NCBI GenBank assembly: GCA_937874445.1
Contig: CALNAL010000447.1
Coordinates: forward strand, 1 to 9,209
DNA from: an uncultured Acetobacteraceae bacterium
Lineage (GTDB): Bacteria; Pseudomonadota; Alphaproteobacteria; Acetobacterales; Acetobacteraceae
Direction: 5' to 3'
DNA length: 9,209 nucleotides
A program made the position numbers and the translations under genes. Below, piece by piece: positions 1-5,935 of this stretch (position 1 is the first letter of the stretch; each line of letters opens with the position of its first letter). The notes under the pieces were generated by a model that saw nothing but the letters and a program-made list of their open reading frames with translations, made no database searches and was not told the DNA's origin.

Positions 1-312
1 CGCCAGACCCACCCCCGGTCCGCCCAGCAGCCCGCCGAGCACCGCGCCGATGGCCCGCGTGTTGGCAATGGAATCGTCGATCTGCAGGCCGAAATAGGTG
101 CCCATGATGCAGAAGGCCGAGAACGTCAGGTAGCAGGCCAGCTTGTGCGAGGGCCGGATGGTGACGTTCATGAAGGGAATGAACAGCGGCGTGCGGCTGA
201 GCAGCCAGGCGATCACCAGATAGACGCTGGTCTGCTGCAGCAGCGAGAGCGTCATGCCGAGGCGATCGATCAGCGCGGGCAGGAACGGGGCGGAGAGGAT
301 GGCGGGGTCCAT
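1..312 (-). CDS. btsS: BtsS/LytS-family membrane sensor histidine kinase, N-terminal part (runs off the left edge)
   Basis: Only the first 104 codons are present, read leftward from an ATG at 312-310; the frame is open to base 1. The protein is hydrophobic and contains LLQQTSVYLVIAWLLSRTPL, then FCIMGTYFGLQIDDSIANTR and IGAVLGGLLGGPGVG. These are hallmarks of the LytS-type five-helix sensor domain (5TM-5TMR_LYT), and the match to E. coli BtsS (YehU), as I recall it, is close and collinear from near the N-terminus. In that family the membrane domain is followed by GAF, dimerisation and ATPase domains, which would lie outside the window. E. coli BtsS is a high-affinity extracellular pyruvate sensor that works with the LytTR response regulator BtsR. 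The ribosome site is weak (a GAG about 7-10 nt upstream), but the conserved start of the domain supports this ATG. It is divergent from a CstA-family transporter, as expected for a sensor and its target. No btsR is visible; it may lie further left. Confidence 0.87.
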   Translation of the reverse strand, partial: MDPAILSAPFLPALIDRLGMTLSLLQQTSVYLVIAWLLSRTPLFIPFMNVTIRPSHKLACYLTFSAFCIMGTYFGLQIDDSIANTRAIGAVLGGLLGGPGVGLA

Positions 313-359
313 GGCGCCAGCTCTAGCGCAACCCCCGGCCGTGATGCCAGCGCGATGGG

Positions 360-409
360 CGCCGCTCGTCTGCCCTGTTCGCCGCTCGTTCCCGCCTGGG
401 TGCCGCTCG
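360..409. promoter_or_regulatory. Three direct repeats resembling a BtsR (LytTR) operator
   Basis: GCCGCTCG occurs at 361-368, 381-388 and 402-409; the first two copies are identical over ten bases (CGCCGCTCGT at 360-369 and 380-389). The starts are 20 and 21 bp apart, so the copies lie on about the same helix face. The reported E. coli BtsR site is ACC(G/A)CT(C/T)A repeated after a 13-bp spacer. All three copies here match its CCGCTC core, and the second pair has exactly a 13-bp spacer. The array sits 90 bp before the cstA start and 48 bp before the sensor kinase start, so it could serve both genes. The function is inferred; no LytTR gene is visible in the window. Confidence 0.6.
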
Positions 410-416
410 CATGCGC

Positions 417-435
417 ATCCTGCCGTTTGCAGGAT
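417..435. repeat. Perfect inverted repeat in the cstA leader
   Basis: ATCCTGC (417-423) and GCAGGAT (429-435) form a perfect 7-bp stem around the five-base loop CGTTT. It starts 8 bp after the last operator-like repeat and ends 64 nt before the cstA ATG. There is no T-run after it, so it does not look like a terminator. A similar TCCTGC/GCAGGA pair is found in the leader of the symporter gene. It could be an RNA hairpin in the 5' untranslated region or a protein-binding site. I could not identify convincing -35/-10 boxes for cstA in this 187-bp gap. Confidence 0.45.
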
Positions 436-499
436 AGCACCTTCCTGGTCCTGTCGGGATGCTTAAGAGGGTTCTCCGAAATTCCGGAGGACCCCGTCC

Positions 500-2317
500 A
501 TGGTTCATGCCCTTTCCTTTGTGATCGGCACGCTCTGCACCCTGGCGATCTGCTACCGCTTCTATGGCGTGTTCTTCGTCAAGAAGGTGCTGCAGGCCGA
601 CGATTCCGAGCCGACCCCCGCGCACCTGATGGAGGATGGCCGCAACTACGTACCGACCCGCAAATGGGTCAACGCCGGCCAGCACTTCGCCGCCATCGCC
701 GCGGCCGGCCCGCTGGTGGGCCCGGTGCTCGCCGCCCAGTTCGGCTACCTGCCGAGCATGCTGTGGCTGCTGATCGGCTGCTGCATCGGCGGCGCGGTGC
801 ATGACACCGTGGTGCTGTTCGCCTCGATGAAGTATCGCGGCCAGTCCCTCTCGGAGGTCGCCAAGGCCGAACTCGGGCCGGTGGCCGGCTGGTGCACGGG
901 CCTGTCCATGCTGTTCATCATCACCGTCACCATGGCCGGCCTCTCGATGGTCGTGGTGCACGCGCTGGAGCGCAACGCCTGGGGCACCTTCGCGGTGGTG
1001 ATGACGGTTCCCATCGCCATGGTCGTCGGCCTCTACGAGCGCAAGACCGGCCGCTCCAAGGGCGCCACCTATTTCGGCATTGCCGCGATCCTCGCCACCG
1101 TGCTGGCCGGGCCCTACCTCAAGGGCACCCTGCTGGGCGACTGGCTGACCCTGCATGAGCGCACGGTCTCGATCGGCATCCCCGTCTATGCCTTCTTCGC
1201 CTCGGCGCTGCCGGTGTGGCTGCTGCTCACCCCGCGCGGCTATCTCTCCAGCTTCATGAAGATCGGCGTGATCGGCGCGCTGGTGGTCGGCGTGGTGTTC
1301 GTCAACCCCGAACTGCAGTTCCCCGCGCTGACGCAGTTCATCCACGGCAACGGGCCGGTGATCGGCGGGCCGCTGTGGCCGTTCATCTCCATCACCATCG
1401 CCTGCGGGGCCATCTCCGGTTTCCACGCCTTCATCGGCTCGGGCACCACGCCCAAGCTGGTGGACAAGTGGTCCGACATCCTCCCCGTCGCCTTCGGCAT
1501 GATGCTCGCCGAGTGCGTGGTCGGCGTGATGGCTCTGATCGCCGCGACCGTGCTGCATCCGGCCGACTACTTCGCCATCAACGCCGCCCCGGCCGCCTGG
1601 AAGGCCCTGGGGATGAACGTGGTGGACCTGCCGCGTCTGGCGCAGGCGGTGGGCCTGGACCTCTACGGCCGCACCGGCGGCGCGGTGACGCTCGCGGTCG
1701 GCATGACCGAGATCTTCACCCGCTTCCCGATCTTCAGCCACCTGGCCTCCTACTTCTTCCAGTTCGTGGTGATGTTCGAGGCGGTGTTCATCCTCACCGC
1801 GGTGGACTCCGGCACCCGGGTCGCGCGCTACCTCATCCAGGACCTGGGCGGGGACGTCTATCATCCGCTCAAGAAGATCGACTGGATGCCCGGCGCGATC
1901 GGCGCCTCGCTGGTGGCCTGCCTGCTGTGGGGCTACCTGCTGAACTCGGGCGACATCAACTCGGTGTGGACGCTGTTCGGCGTGTCCAACCAGCTGATGG
2001 CCTCGATCGGGCTGATGATCGGCGCCACCATCATCCTGCGGCTGAGCCAGAAGCGGGCCTACATGCTGACCTGCCTGGTGCCGCTCGCCTACCTCTACGT
2101 GACGGTGAACTACGCCGGCGTGTGGATGATCGCGAACGTCTATTTCAACCCCGCCTCGAAGGCCTTCAGCGTGTTCAACGGCGCGATGTCGGTGATCATG
2201 CTGGCGTTGGGCGTGGTGATCATGGTGGCCTCGCTGCGTCGCTGGGTCCAGCTGCTGCGCGGTGCCGCCGCCAACGTTCTGCCAACCCCGGCGATGCTTG
2301 CCGCCGGCGACGACTGA
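500..2317 (+). CDS. cstA: CstA-family (carbon starvation) transporter, probable pyruvate symporter
   Basis: The 605-residue protein is an integral membrane protein of the CstA family. Family landmarks near the N-terminus are GRNYVPT (about 47-53), the block HFAAIAAAGPLVGPVLAAQF (about 62-81), and GGAVHD (97-102). Many hydrophobic helices follow to about residue 590, covering the CstA domain and its C-terminal five-helix region. E. coli CstA and BtsT are about 700 residues, so this is one of the shorter, roughly 600-residue members. Known members import pyruvate, and some are linked to peptide uptake. The start is well set by GGAGG at 486-490, nine nt before the ATG. The divergent BtsS-like kinase and BtsR-like repeats suggest it does the job of BtsT, with expression induced by external pyruvate. 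The family call is firm; pyruvate as substrate is inferred from family and context. Confidence 0.93.
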   Translation: MVHALSFVIGTLCTLAICYRFYGVFFVKKVLQADDSEPTPAHLMEDGRNYVPTRKWVNAGQHFAAIAAAGPLVGPVLAAQFGYLPSMLWLLIGCCIGGAVHDTVVLFASMKYRGQSLSEVAKAELGPVAGWCTGLSMLFIITVTMAGLSMVVVHALERNAWGTFAVVMTVPIAMVVGLYERKTGRSKGATYFGIAAILATVLAGPYLKGTLLGDWLTLHERTVSIGIPVYAFFASALPVWLLLTPRGYLSSFMKIGVIGALVVGVVFVNPELQFPALTQFIHGNGPVIGGPLWPFISITIACGAISGFHAFIGSGTTPKLVDKWSDILPVAFGMMLAECVVGVMALIAATVLHPADYFAINAAPAAWKALGMNVVDLPRLAQAVGLDLYGRTGGAVTLAVGMTEIFTRFPIFSHLASYFFQFVVMFEAVFILTAVDSGTRVARYLIQDLGGDVYHPLKKIDWMPGAIGASLVACLLWGYLLNSGDINSVWTLFGVSNQLMASIGLMIGATIILRLSQKRAYMLTCLVPLAYLYVTVNYAGVWMIANVYFNPASKAFSVFNGAMSVIMLALGVVIMVASLRRWVQLLRGAAANVLPTPAMLAAGDD

Positions 2318-2327
2318 GACGGCCCGG

Positions 2328-2357
2328 CCGCCGGAGCCCCGCGCGGGGTTCCGGCGG
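2328..2357 (+). repeat. Strong GC-rich hairpin downstream of cstA
   Basis: Bases 2328-2340 pair with 2345-2357 to give a 13-bp stem (one G-T pair) around a GCGC loop, starting 11 nt after the cstA stop. No T-run follows, so it is unlikely to terminate transcription by itself. It may protect the 3' end of the mRNA or act with the terminator 20 bp further on. Confidence 0.6.
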
Positions 2358-2376
2358 AAGGGATTGCCTGGGGAAC

Positions 2377-2419
2377 CGCCCGGGTCCACGGCCGCCAAGG
2401 CCGGGGCCCGGGCGTTTTT
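2377..2419 (+). terminator. Rho-independent terminator of cstA
   Basis: CGCCCGGG (2377-2384) pairs with CCCGGGCG (2407-2414). The stem continues inward through T2385-G2406, C2386-G2405, C2387-G2404, a bulged A2388 and C2389-G2403, and ends in GGCC/GGCC with a five-base loop (2394-2398). TTTTT at 2415-2419 follows immediately. A long GC-rich stem plus a T-run is a textbook intrinsic terminator, and it separates cstA from the following symporter gene as different transcription units. Confidence 0.85.
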
Positions 2420-2427
2420 GTGGAAAA

Positions 2428-2450
2428 TTCCTGCCAGCACGGCAGGATCG
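2428..2450 (+). promoter_or_regulatory. Leader element with inverted repeat upstream of the symporter gene
   Basis: TCCTGCC (2429-2435) and GGCAGGA (2441-2447) form a perfect 7-bp inverted repeat with loop AGCAC. The element starts 8 bp after the T-run of the cstA terminator and ends 48 nt before the symporter ATG. It is almost the same as a segment 43 nt before the dehydrogenase ATG (4059-4078): both have TTCCTGCCAGC, then GG, then AGGATCG, differing only by three extra bases here. A shared position and sequence before two genes points to common control, by a DNA-binding regulator or at the RNA level. Confidence 0.5.
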
Positions 2451-2469
2451 GCATGGGCGCCGGCAAAGC

Positions 2470-2484
2470 GTTCCTGTTAGGAAC
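2470..2484 (+). promoter_or_regulatory. Inverted repeat containing the symporter ribosome binding site
   Basis: GTTCCT (2470-2475) and AGGAAC (2479-2484) are perfect complements around the three-base loop GTT. The AGGA in the right arm (2479-2482) is the best ribosome binding site for the ATG at 2496, 13 nt away. Folding would hide it, so the hairpin could lower or regulate translation. It could equally be a short DNA operator. Confidence 0.4.
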
Positions 2485-2495
2485 ACACCTCCAGT

Positions 2496-3932
2496 ATGCT
2501 CGCTCTTTCCCCCATCCATTTCCTCAGTCTGGCTCTGACGCTCGCGCTCATTATCGGCGTCATCGGCTGGTCGGCGCGTTCGGTTTCCTCGGCGGAGGGT
2601 TTCAGTCTGGCCGGGCGCTCCTCGGGGGCTGTCCTCATCGCCGGCGGCATCGTCGCCACCTGCATCGGTGGGTCGGCCACGGTCGGCACCGCGCAGTTTG
2701 CCTTCTCGGTGGGGCTCTCGGGATGGTGGTTCACCCTCGGCATGGGGGTCGGGCTGCTGCTGATGGCATTTTTCTATGCCCGTCCCCTGCGCCGCTCGCA
2801 GCTGGAGACCCTGCCCCAGTTCCTCGCTTTGCACTACGGCCCGGCGGCCGGGCCGCTCACCTCGATCATTTCCTCGCTGGGCACGCTGTTCAGCATCGTC
2901 GCGAGTTCGCTCTCGGCGCTGGCCCTGATGCATGCCCTGTTCGGGTTGCAGGCCTGGGAGGGGGCTGCGGCCGTGATCGTGCTTTCGGCGGCGTGCGTCT
3001 TCTTCGGCGGGCTGAAAAGCGCCGAGGTGGCGGGAGCGCTGAAGATCGTGCTGATCTGGGGCTCGGTGTGCGTGGGCGGCGTGGTGGCCACGCTGGCCCT
3101 GTCGCGGCTGCCGGATTTCTCCGCCACCTTTCCCGCCTTTCCCTGGTTCAGCCTGGCCGGGCGCGGCATGGGCGACGCCCTGGGCAACCTCGCCTCGCTG
3201 ATCGCGGGGATGCTCTGCACGCAGCCCTACATCCAGGCCATCTACTCGGCCACCGATGCCCGGGTGGCCCGCCTCGGCGCGGTGCTGGCCGCGGCGGTGA
3301 CCATCCCGGTGGGCCTGCCCTCGGTGGCGATCGGCATGTTCATGCACGCGGTCCATCCCGAGATCACGCCCATCCTGGCGCTGCCGCTCTACGTGGTGCT
3401 CTACCTGCCGCCCTGGCTGGGAGGGGTGGCGCTGGCGGCCATCCTGTTCTCGGTGATCGGCTCGATCGCCGGGCTGGCGCTGGGCATCGGCACGATGGTC
3501 TCGCGCGACATCGGCATGGGCATGCTGGGATTGTGGCGCGATCGCACGGTGCTGCGCACCAATCGCCTCGCGGTGCTGGCTGCGACTGCCCTGGGGGCCG
3601 GCATCGCGCTGGCCAATCCCGACAGCTACGTGCTCGATTGGAACTACCTCTCCATGGCCCTGCGGGCCGGAGGGGTGGTGCTGCCGATGTCGCTGGCGAT
3701 CTTCTGGCCGGGCCATCTTTCCAGGCGCTGGGCGCTGGGGGCGATGGCGGGCAGTACGGCCATGGCGCTTGCCGGGCGCTTCCTGCTGGGGTTGACGGTG
3801 AGTCCGATGTTCGTGGCGTTCGGGTTGAGCGTCGTGCTGGCCGGGGGCGGCCTGCTGGCGGGGGCGCTGGCTGCCTCGCGGCACAGGGGCGCCGGCGTGG
3901 CGCCCAGTGCTCCGCCCAAAATTCTGCATTGA
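2496..3932 (+). CDS. Sodium:solute symporter family (SSS) transporter
   Basis: The 478-residue membrane protein shows the layout of the SSS family (pantothenate, proline, acetate and sugar symporters). It has a first helix at about 6-26, the block ATCIGGSATVGTAQFAFSVG (54-73), the charged loop YARPLRRSQLETLPQF (94-109), the segment ending in SRDI (336-339), and hydrophobic helices to about 460. The length is normal for bacterial members. The substrate cannot be read; proline, pantothenate, acetate and other organic acids are all possible. At the place of the Ser340-Thr341 sodium-site pair of PutP, my hand alignment gives Gly322-Ser323, so ion coupling may differ. The start is less certain than for the other genes because the ribosome site is weak and lies in a hairpin. 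It follows the cstA terminator and precedes the dehydrogenase and GntR regulator by 186 bp on the same strand, which suggests it imports that locus's substrate. Confidence 0.88.
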   Translation: MLALSPIHFLSLALTLALIIGVIGWSARSVSSAEGFSLAGRSSGAVLIAGGIVATCIGGSATVGTAQFAFSVGLSGWWFTLGMGVGLLLMAFFYARPLRRSQLETLPQFLALHYGPAAGPLTSIISSLGTLFSIVASSLSALALMHALFGLQAWEGAAAVIVLSAACVFFGGLKSAEVAGALKIVLIWGSVCVGGVVATLALSRLPDFSATFPAFPWFSLAGRGMGDALGNLASLIAGMLCTQPYIQAIYSATDARVARLGAVLAAAVTIPVGLPSVAIGMFMHAVHPEITPILALPLYVVLYLPPWLGGVALAAILFSVIGSIAGLALGIGTMVSRDIGMGMLGLWRDRTVLRTNRLAVLAATALGAGIALANPDSYVLDWNYLSMALRAGGVVLPMSLAIFWPGHLSRRWALGAMAGSTAMALAGRFLLGLTVSPMFVAFGLSVVLAGGGLLAGALAASRHRGAGVAPSAPPKILH

Positions 3933-3940
3933 TCCTGGCA

Positions 3941-3963
3941 TATGTCATAAGTGTTGTCATGAC
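3941..3963. promoter_or_regulatory. AT-richer palindromic patch upstream of the dehydrogenase, candidate promoter/operator
   Basis: Just after the symporter stop lies an AT-richer patch with TATG-T-CATA (3941-3949) and the perfect palindrome GTCATGAC (3956-3963). TGTCAT occurs twice, 12 bp apart (3943 and 3955). TTGTCA (3954-3959) matches five of six bases of a -35 box, but a -10 box 17 bp on (CATCCT) is poor. GT-N-AC palindromes are typical targets of FadR-type GntR regulators, and one such regulator is encoded downstream, so autoregulation here is plausible but unproven. The rest of this 186-bp gap has no clear terminator; the leader element at 4059-4078 is listed separately. Confidence 0.3.
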
Positions 3964-4058
3964 CGGAGGCCGGGTGCATCCTTTCATCGCATGATCTGAC
4001 CGGCTCTCCCCCCTTCGGCCGGCCGTGCACCATCCGTCCCGTGACCACGCTCTCAACT

Positions 4059-4078
4059 TTCCTGCCAGCGGAGGATCG
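4059..4078 (+). promoter_or_regulatory. Second copy of the shared leader element, before the dehydrogenase
   Basis: TTCCTGCCAGC (4059-4069) followed by GG and AGGATCG (to 4078) repeats the element found before the symporter gene, with AC and one C missing. The loss makes the inverted repeat imperfect: TCCTGCC now faces GGAGGA. The copy ends 41 nt before the ATG of the dehydrogenase. TTCCT here can also pair with AGGAA at the ribosome site (4107-4111). Confidence 0.45.
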
Positions 4079-4118
4079 TGCCCCGCGAGGTCAGGCCAAA
4101 ATCCGGAGGAACGTTCCC

Positions 4119-4937
4119 ATGGCCGATATTTTTTCGGTCCGTGACAAGATCATCATCATTACCGGCGGGCTGGGCCAGCTCGGTTCGCAGTTCTCGTCCT
4201 GGCTTGCCTCCCAGGGCGCCAGGGTGGCCATCTACAGCCGTCGTCCTTTCAGCCCGGCCGAGACCGAAAAGAAATTCCCGGGCCTCTCGGAACGCATCTT
4301 CGTCTACGAGGCGAGCGTGCAGGACAAGGCCGCCCTGGAGGCCGCGACCGTGGCGCTGGAGAAGCGCTGGGGTACGCCCGACGTGTTGATCAACAACGCC
4401 GGCATCGATTCCAAGCCCTCCGGCTCGGCTGACCAGAATGGCCCGTTCGAGACCTATCCGCGCAAGTACTGGGACGAGGTGATCGATGTGAACCTCACCG
4501 GGGTGATGCAGTGCTGCCAGGTGGTGGGCTCGCGGATGGCCGAGGCCCGGCGCGGCTCGATCATCAACGTGGGTTCGATGTACGGCATGGTCTCACCCAA
4601 CCAGGCCCTCTACGCCTATCGCGAGAAGCGCGATGGCAAGCCCTTCATCAAGGCGGTGCCCTATGCCGCTTCCAAGGCGGGGCTGCTCAACCTGACCCGT
4701 TATCTGGCCACCTACTGGGCGCCCAAGAATGTGCGGGTCAACACCGTCACTTTCGGCGGGGTGAAGACGGCGAGCTTCGACCCCGAATTCATCGAGGCCT
4801 TCCTCCAGCGGGTGCCACTCGGCCGGCAGGCCGAAATCGACGAGTTCAACGGTGTTGTGCAATTCCTCAGCTCGGATGCCTCGAGTTACATGACTGGCTC
4901 GAACGTCGTCGTGGATGGTGGATTCACTGCATGGTAA
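4119..4937 (+). CDS. Short-chain dehydrogenase/reductase (SDR), substrate unknown
   Basis: The 272-residue Rossmann-fold enzyme has the nucleotide-binding motif TGGLGQLG (15-22), INNAG (91-95), and the catalytic set Asn125 (DVNLTG), Ser153, Tyr182 and Lys186 (YAASK). It also has the usual C-terminal VDGGF (265-269). Basic Arg41-Arg42 after the second strand, with no acidic residue, suggests NADP(H), which is an inference. Ser153 and Tyr182 are 29 residues apart instead of the usual 12-14, because of a charged insertion around YREKRDGKPFIKA; this resembles SDRs near surface-sugar and sugar-acid genes. An upstream GTG at 4041 would add 26 residues, but ATG 4119 has GGAGG (4105-4109) nine nt before it and begins right at the fold. 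Its stop overlaps the start of the regulator gene, so the two are one operon. It probably oxidises or reduces a compound brought in by the upstream symporter. Confidence 0.9.
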   Translation: MADIFSVRDKIIIITGGLGQLGSQFSSWLASQGARVAIYSRRPFSPAETEKKFPGLSERIFVYEASVQDKAALEAATVALEKRWGTPDVLINNAGIDSKPSGSADQNGPFETYPRKYWDEVIDVNLTGVMQCCQVVGSRMAEARRGSIINVGSMYGMVSPNQALYAYREKRDGKPFIKAVPYAASKAGLLNLTRYLATYWAPKNVRVNTVTFGGVKTASFDPEFIEAFLQRVPLGRQAEIDEFNGVVQFLSSDASSYMTGSNVVVDGGFTAW

Positions 4938-5737
4938 ACGGCCCCTCTGCCCTGCCCGAGCCGATTCAGCAGGCCTTCGCGCAATCCTCGGGGAGCGAGC
5001 GGGGGCCTGCGGGCGGGCGGGGCGGTCGGCAGGCACGCCGCCACACCGCGGTGATGGATTTCTTCGCGGATGAGATCCTTTCCGGCCGCCTGCATATCGG
5101 CGACCAGCTTCCCTCCGAGGGCGACATCGCCGCGCGTTTTCACGTCAGCACCCGCACCGTGCGCGAGGCGCTGCAGATTCTCGAAACCCGCGGTCTCATC
5201 CAGCGCCGCCACGGCGAACGCGCGACCGTGGCACGCGAGGACGTGGGCGAGTTTCTCGGCTCGCTGGCCGTCACGCTGCGCCAGCTCTTTTCCTCGGATC
5301 CGCAGTATTTCGTTCAGCTGATGGACGTGCGCCGCCTCATCGAGGTGGATGTGGTCAGTCGTCTGGCCGGGGGCGAGGCGCTGCCTCCGGGCGAGATCGA
5401 GCGTGCACTGGAGGGCATGCGCGCCGCCGCGCTGGCCGACGATTTTCCCCGATTTGCCGCGTGGGATGCCGCCTTCCACCTCGGACTGGTCCATGCCGTG
5501 CCCAACCAGGTGCTGCACGCCCTCTATGAGAATCTCTATGCGCTGATCGTCGAGGTGATCCGGGTTTCCGCGCGGGTGCCCTTCAAGCCGATGACGGTGG
5601 GATTCGCCGAGCACAGCGAGATCCACCAGCTGATCCGTGCCGGCAACGCACGCGCGGCGCGCCAGGCCATCGAGCGCCATCTCGAGGACAGCGCGGGCTA
5701 TGTGCGCCAGGCCCTGCAGAAGACCCCGCCTGCTTGA
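4931..5737 (+). CDS. GntR-family transcriptional regulator, FadR/FCD subfamily
   Basis: The 268-residue protein has a winged-helix DNA-binding domain at about 39-103 (LPSEGDIAARFHVSTRTVRE, then LETRGLIQRRHGERATV). An all-helical FCD ligand domain follows at about 125-260. Asp179 and His183 (DAAFH), His228 (EHSEIH) and His250 (RHLE) match the metal-binding set of FCD proteins, so the effector is probably a carboxylate bound through a metal ion. The ATG at 4931 overlaps the dehydrogenase stop by seven bases (ATGGTAA) and has GGTGGA eight nt upstream, so translation is probably coupled. The first 38 residues are a Gly/Arg-rich, likely disordered tail. A later ATG at 5054 would remove it but would start inside the first helix of the DNA-binding domain. 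It most likely controls its own operon and the symporter gene. Orthologues are usually repressors relieved by a pathway intermediate. Confidence 0.92.
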   Translation: MVNGPSALPEPIQQAFAQSSGSERGPAGGRGGRQARRHTAVMDFFADEILSGRLHIGDQLPSEGDIAARFHVSTRTVREALQILETRGLIQRRHGERATVAREDVGEFLGSLAVTLRQLFSSDPQYFVQLMDVRRLIEVDVVSRLAGGEALPPGEIERALEGMRAAALADDFPRFAAWDAAFHLGLVHAVPNQVLHALYENLYALIVEVIRVSARVPFKPMTVGFAEHSEIHQLIRAGNARAARQAIERHLEDSAGYVRQALQKTPPA

Positions 5738-5842
5738 GGCATGGTTTTCCCGGGGGACGGGAAAGGAAGCAAAAAGGACTTTCCCCCATTTGGCTTCGTG
5801 TCTGCCACGGGCGCGGAGCCCTTAACGAACAAAGCTTTCCTG

Positions 5843-5866
5843 GTTCTCCTTTCTCGAAAGGAGAAC
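5843..5866. terminator. Hairpin between convergent genes, possible bidirectional terminator
   Basis: GTTCTCCTTT (5843-5852) and AAAGGAGAAC (5857-5866) form a perfect 10-bp stem with the four-base loop CTCG. It lies in the 198-bp gap between the converging regulator and fhs genes, where a terminator is expected. The bases after it on the plus strand are only moderately T-rich and no clean T-run exists on either strand, so termination is uncertain. A weaker 7-bp repeat (GGGAAAG 5759-5765, CTTTCCC 5779-5785) is nearer the regulator stop. I see nothing else in this gap. Confidence 0.5.
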
Positions 5867-5935
5867 ACCTTCCTTGACTTGTTGTCTCGCTGATCGCGTC
5901 AGAGCCGCACGCCGCGAGACCTGGGATGGCGCTTT

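Noticed and set aside
410..499. Sigma-54 or strong sigma-70 promoter for cstA
   Set aside because: No GG-N10-GC pair and no acceptable -35/-10 pair was found; TTGCAG at 427-432 has no -10 box at a usable distance. An activator-dependent weak promoter is likely, but I cannot place it.
145..804. 219-codon plus-strand frame across the kinase start and the operator region
   Set aside because: It overlaps two well-supported genes and a regulatory gap, and the product has no recognisable features.
323..2440. 705-codon open frame on the minus strand opposite cstA
   Set aside because: Its product is a low-complexity run of His, Gly, Arg, Asp and Ala with no domain, typical of the antisense frame of a GC-rich gene. 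The plus-strand CstA protein is unmistakable.
2220..3941. 573-codon minus-strand frame opposite the symporter
   Set aside because: Same antisense artefact: Gln/His/Arg/Gly-rich composition, no recognisable domain, and it spans the cstA terminator region.
4041..4118. GTG start giving the dehydrogenase a 26-residue N-terminal extension
   Set aside because: The extension has no conserved or signal-like character, it would run through the shared leader element, and ATG 4119 has a strong GGAGG at good spacing.
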